Below are positions 4,505-5,365 of a DNA stretch of 5,365 nt, piece after piece. A program made the translations under genes and the position numbers. How positions within the stretch are numbered: the first letter of the stretch is position 1; every line of letters starts with the position of its first letter. Source of the stretch: Chloroflexi bacterium UBA4733 (lineage in GTDB: Bacteria; Chloroflexota; UBA4733); the NCBI GenBank assembly GCA_002404055.1, contig DHIZ01000181.1, forward strand, positions 26,843-32,207, written 5' to 3'. Under the pieces are notes generated by a model, which saw only the letters and a list, made by a program, of their open reading frames with translations, made no database searches and had not been told where the DNA came from.

Positions 4505-5365
4505 CAGCTGAGGCGGATGGGGTCGCAACGCTGCTCGCCCGCGCCTATGGCATCGCGCCGGTGGCGCTCAGCTTGCTCCGTCGTGTTCCAGAGAAAGTCG
4601 TCTATCGTGTTGACCGTGCAGACCACCCGCCCTGGCTCGTTCGCATCGGGGCGGCGACTACGGCGCCGGACACCTATGCCGCCGATGCCGCGACGCTCGT
4701 GTTCTTGGAGCAACACCGCTATCCCGCGCCCCGCGTCGTGCCGGCCGCCGATGGCGCTGTCGCGCTGATGCACGAGGGGCGCCCTGTCCTCATCACCACG
4801 TTTGTTACTGGTGAGCCGATCCTGGCGACGCCGACCACCCTGCAGGCGTTGGGCCAAACGCTTGGGCGATTGCACGCGCTGCCGCCAGTGTCGGCGAGCG
4901 ATAATCTCCCGCCGCTGCGCCCGGCCGGGATGCTGCCTGCCAGTGAGCTCGCCTTTGCCGGCGCGCAGCTTGACGCGATCCGATCCATAACGCCGAAGGA
5001 ACTGAGGCCACGCTTTGCCGTACTGGAAGCCGCCTGTCACGACCGTGACTGGTACGCGGAGCTGCCGCCGGTTTTGATCCATAACGATTGTCACCCCGGC
5101 AATAGTGGCTGTACCGAAACGGGAGAGGTCGTGCTGATCGACTGGGAAGGCGCTGGGCTCGGCCCGGCGATTATCGATCTGGGCTTCTTGCTGATATCCT
5201 GCGCGATCCCGTTGCTGGTTGGCTGGGACGACGGGACGGCGGCGCTCCCCTGGCAGTCGCCAGCGCACCCGCCCAGGCTACGGTTGCTCGCCGCGCAAGC
5301 GGCGCAGCTCGTCCCGAAGCCGCTCTACCTCGTCCTCAGCGGCCTCCGCTCGCGCTGTCTCCGCT
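4501..5365 (+). CDS. Aminoglycoside phosphotransferase (APH) family kinase, 3' end open at window edge
   Basis: The frame encodes at least 288 residues of an APH/choline kinase-fold small-molecule kinase, presumably cytoplasmic and ATP-dependent. Visible landmarks are YRVDRADHPPWLVRIG at 35-50 (N-lobe strands, with Arg at the usual strand-3 position of this subgroup), the hinge-like TFVTGEP at 100-106, GQTLGRLHALP at 118-128, the catalytic loop LIHNDCHPGN at 192-201 (Asp196, Asn201), and the metal-binding LIDWEGAG at 212-219 (Asp214). DLGFLL follows at 226-231. These residues are intact, so the core looks functional. After about residue 255 the expected C-terminal helices (roughly 80 more residues in relatives) are not recognisable, and the frame runs without a stop into sequence antisense to another gene. 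The C-terminus may be truncated or replaced. The substrate is unknown; the family also phosphorylates sugars, choline and homoserine, so antibiotic resistance should not be assumed. Confidence 0.85.
   Translation, partial: MTAEADGVATLLARAYGIAPVALSLLRRVPEKVVYRVDRADHPPWLVRIGAATTAPDTYAADAATLVFLEQHRYPAPRVVPAADGAVALMHEGRPVLITTFVTGEPILATPTTLQALGQTLGRLHALPPVSASDNLPPLRPAGMLPASELAFAGAQLDAIRSITPKELRPRFAVLEAACHDRDWYAELPPVLIHNDCHPGNSGCTETGEVVLIDWEGAGLGPAIIDLGFLLISCAIPLLVGWDDGTAALPWQSPAHPPRLRLLAAQAAQLVPKPLYLVLSGLRSRCLR
5278..5365 (-). CDS. C-terminal coiled-coil tail of a gene entering from the right, possibly Uma2 family
   Basis: Read on the minus strand, the last 88 bases give 28 residues ending at TAG 5278-5280. 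They are a heptad-like run of Ala, Glu, Arg and Leu with the core AAEDEVERLRDELRRLRG. Such a tail closes many Uma2-family (DUF820, restriction endonuclease-fold) proteins in Chloroflexota and Cyanobacteria, which is my reason for that suggestion. Coiled-coil tails also occur in unrelated proteins, and the defining catalytic domain lies outside the window. The composition fits a real coding frame better than the antisense reading, which is the kinase frame's odd tail. The two genes converge and overlap by at least 88 bases as written. Confidence 0.55.
   Translation of the reverse strand, partial: AETARAEAAEDEVERLRDELRRLRGEQP

Noticed and set aside
4468..5268. A 266-codon minus-strand open frame
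   Set aside because: It is antisense to the APH kinase, which shows intact catalytic motifs in the plus frame. The minus product is Arg- and Gln-rich with no recognisable domain.
1..5365. CRISPR array, tRNA or rRNA genes
   Set aside because: No regularly spaced direct repeats, cloverleaf-like segments or conserved ribosomal RNA stretches were seen on either strand.

Overview
The window is GC-rich, tightly packed bacterial DNA, most likely from the phylum Chloroflexota (Thermomicrobia or a relative). The main reason is the secreted protein on the minus strand. Its N-terminal half has a two-part HFYxQ...GYPxS...QxVVFQW architecture that I know mainly from Chloroflexota extracellular proteins. 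This lineage call is an inference from protein style, not from a marker gene.

Layout: (1) 1-1830, plus strand, is an operon-like pair: a TIM-barrel sugar phosphate isomerase/epimerase followed by a classical short-chain dehydrogenase (SDR), joined by a 4-base GTGA stop/start overlap. The first 59 bases may be the tail of another operon gene, because its TGA would meet the epimerase in the same GTGA arrangement. (2) 1831-2064 is a short convergent gap with hairpins but no clear gene. (3) 2065-4101, minus strand, is one long gene for an exported clan GH-A glycoside hydrolase. A single in-frame TAG at 2587-2589 separates its two presumed catalytic glutamates. (4) 4102-4500 is a divergent intergenic region with no convincing gene but many inverted repeats and a 19-codon leader-like ORF. 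(5) 4501 to the window end, plus strand, is an aminoglycoside phosphotransferase (APH)-fold kinase with an intact active site and an abnormal 3' end. (6) 5278-5365, minus strand, is the charged coiled-coil tail of a gene entering from the right, of the kind that ends many Uma2-family proteins. It lies antisense to the APH reading frame.

How the genes work together: the epimerase and the dehydrogenase probably act in succession on a sugar or polyol (isomerisation and NAD(P)-dependent oxidoreduction). The neighbouring secreted hydrolase would fit release of sugars from a polysaccharide, but it is on the opposite strand and is interrupted. The APH and Uma2-like genes look unrelated. Nothing resembling CRISPR, tRNA, rRNA or a transposase is visible. 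The points most worth checking are the nonsense codon inside the hydrolase, the APH/Uma2-like convergent junction, and the structured intergenic region at 4190-4440.
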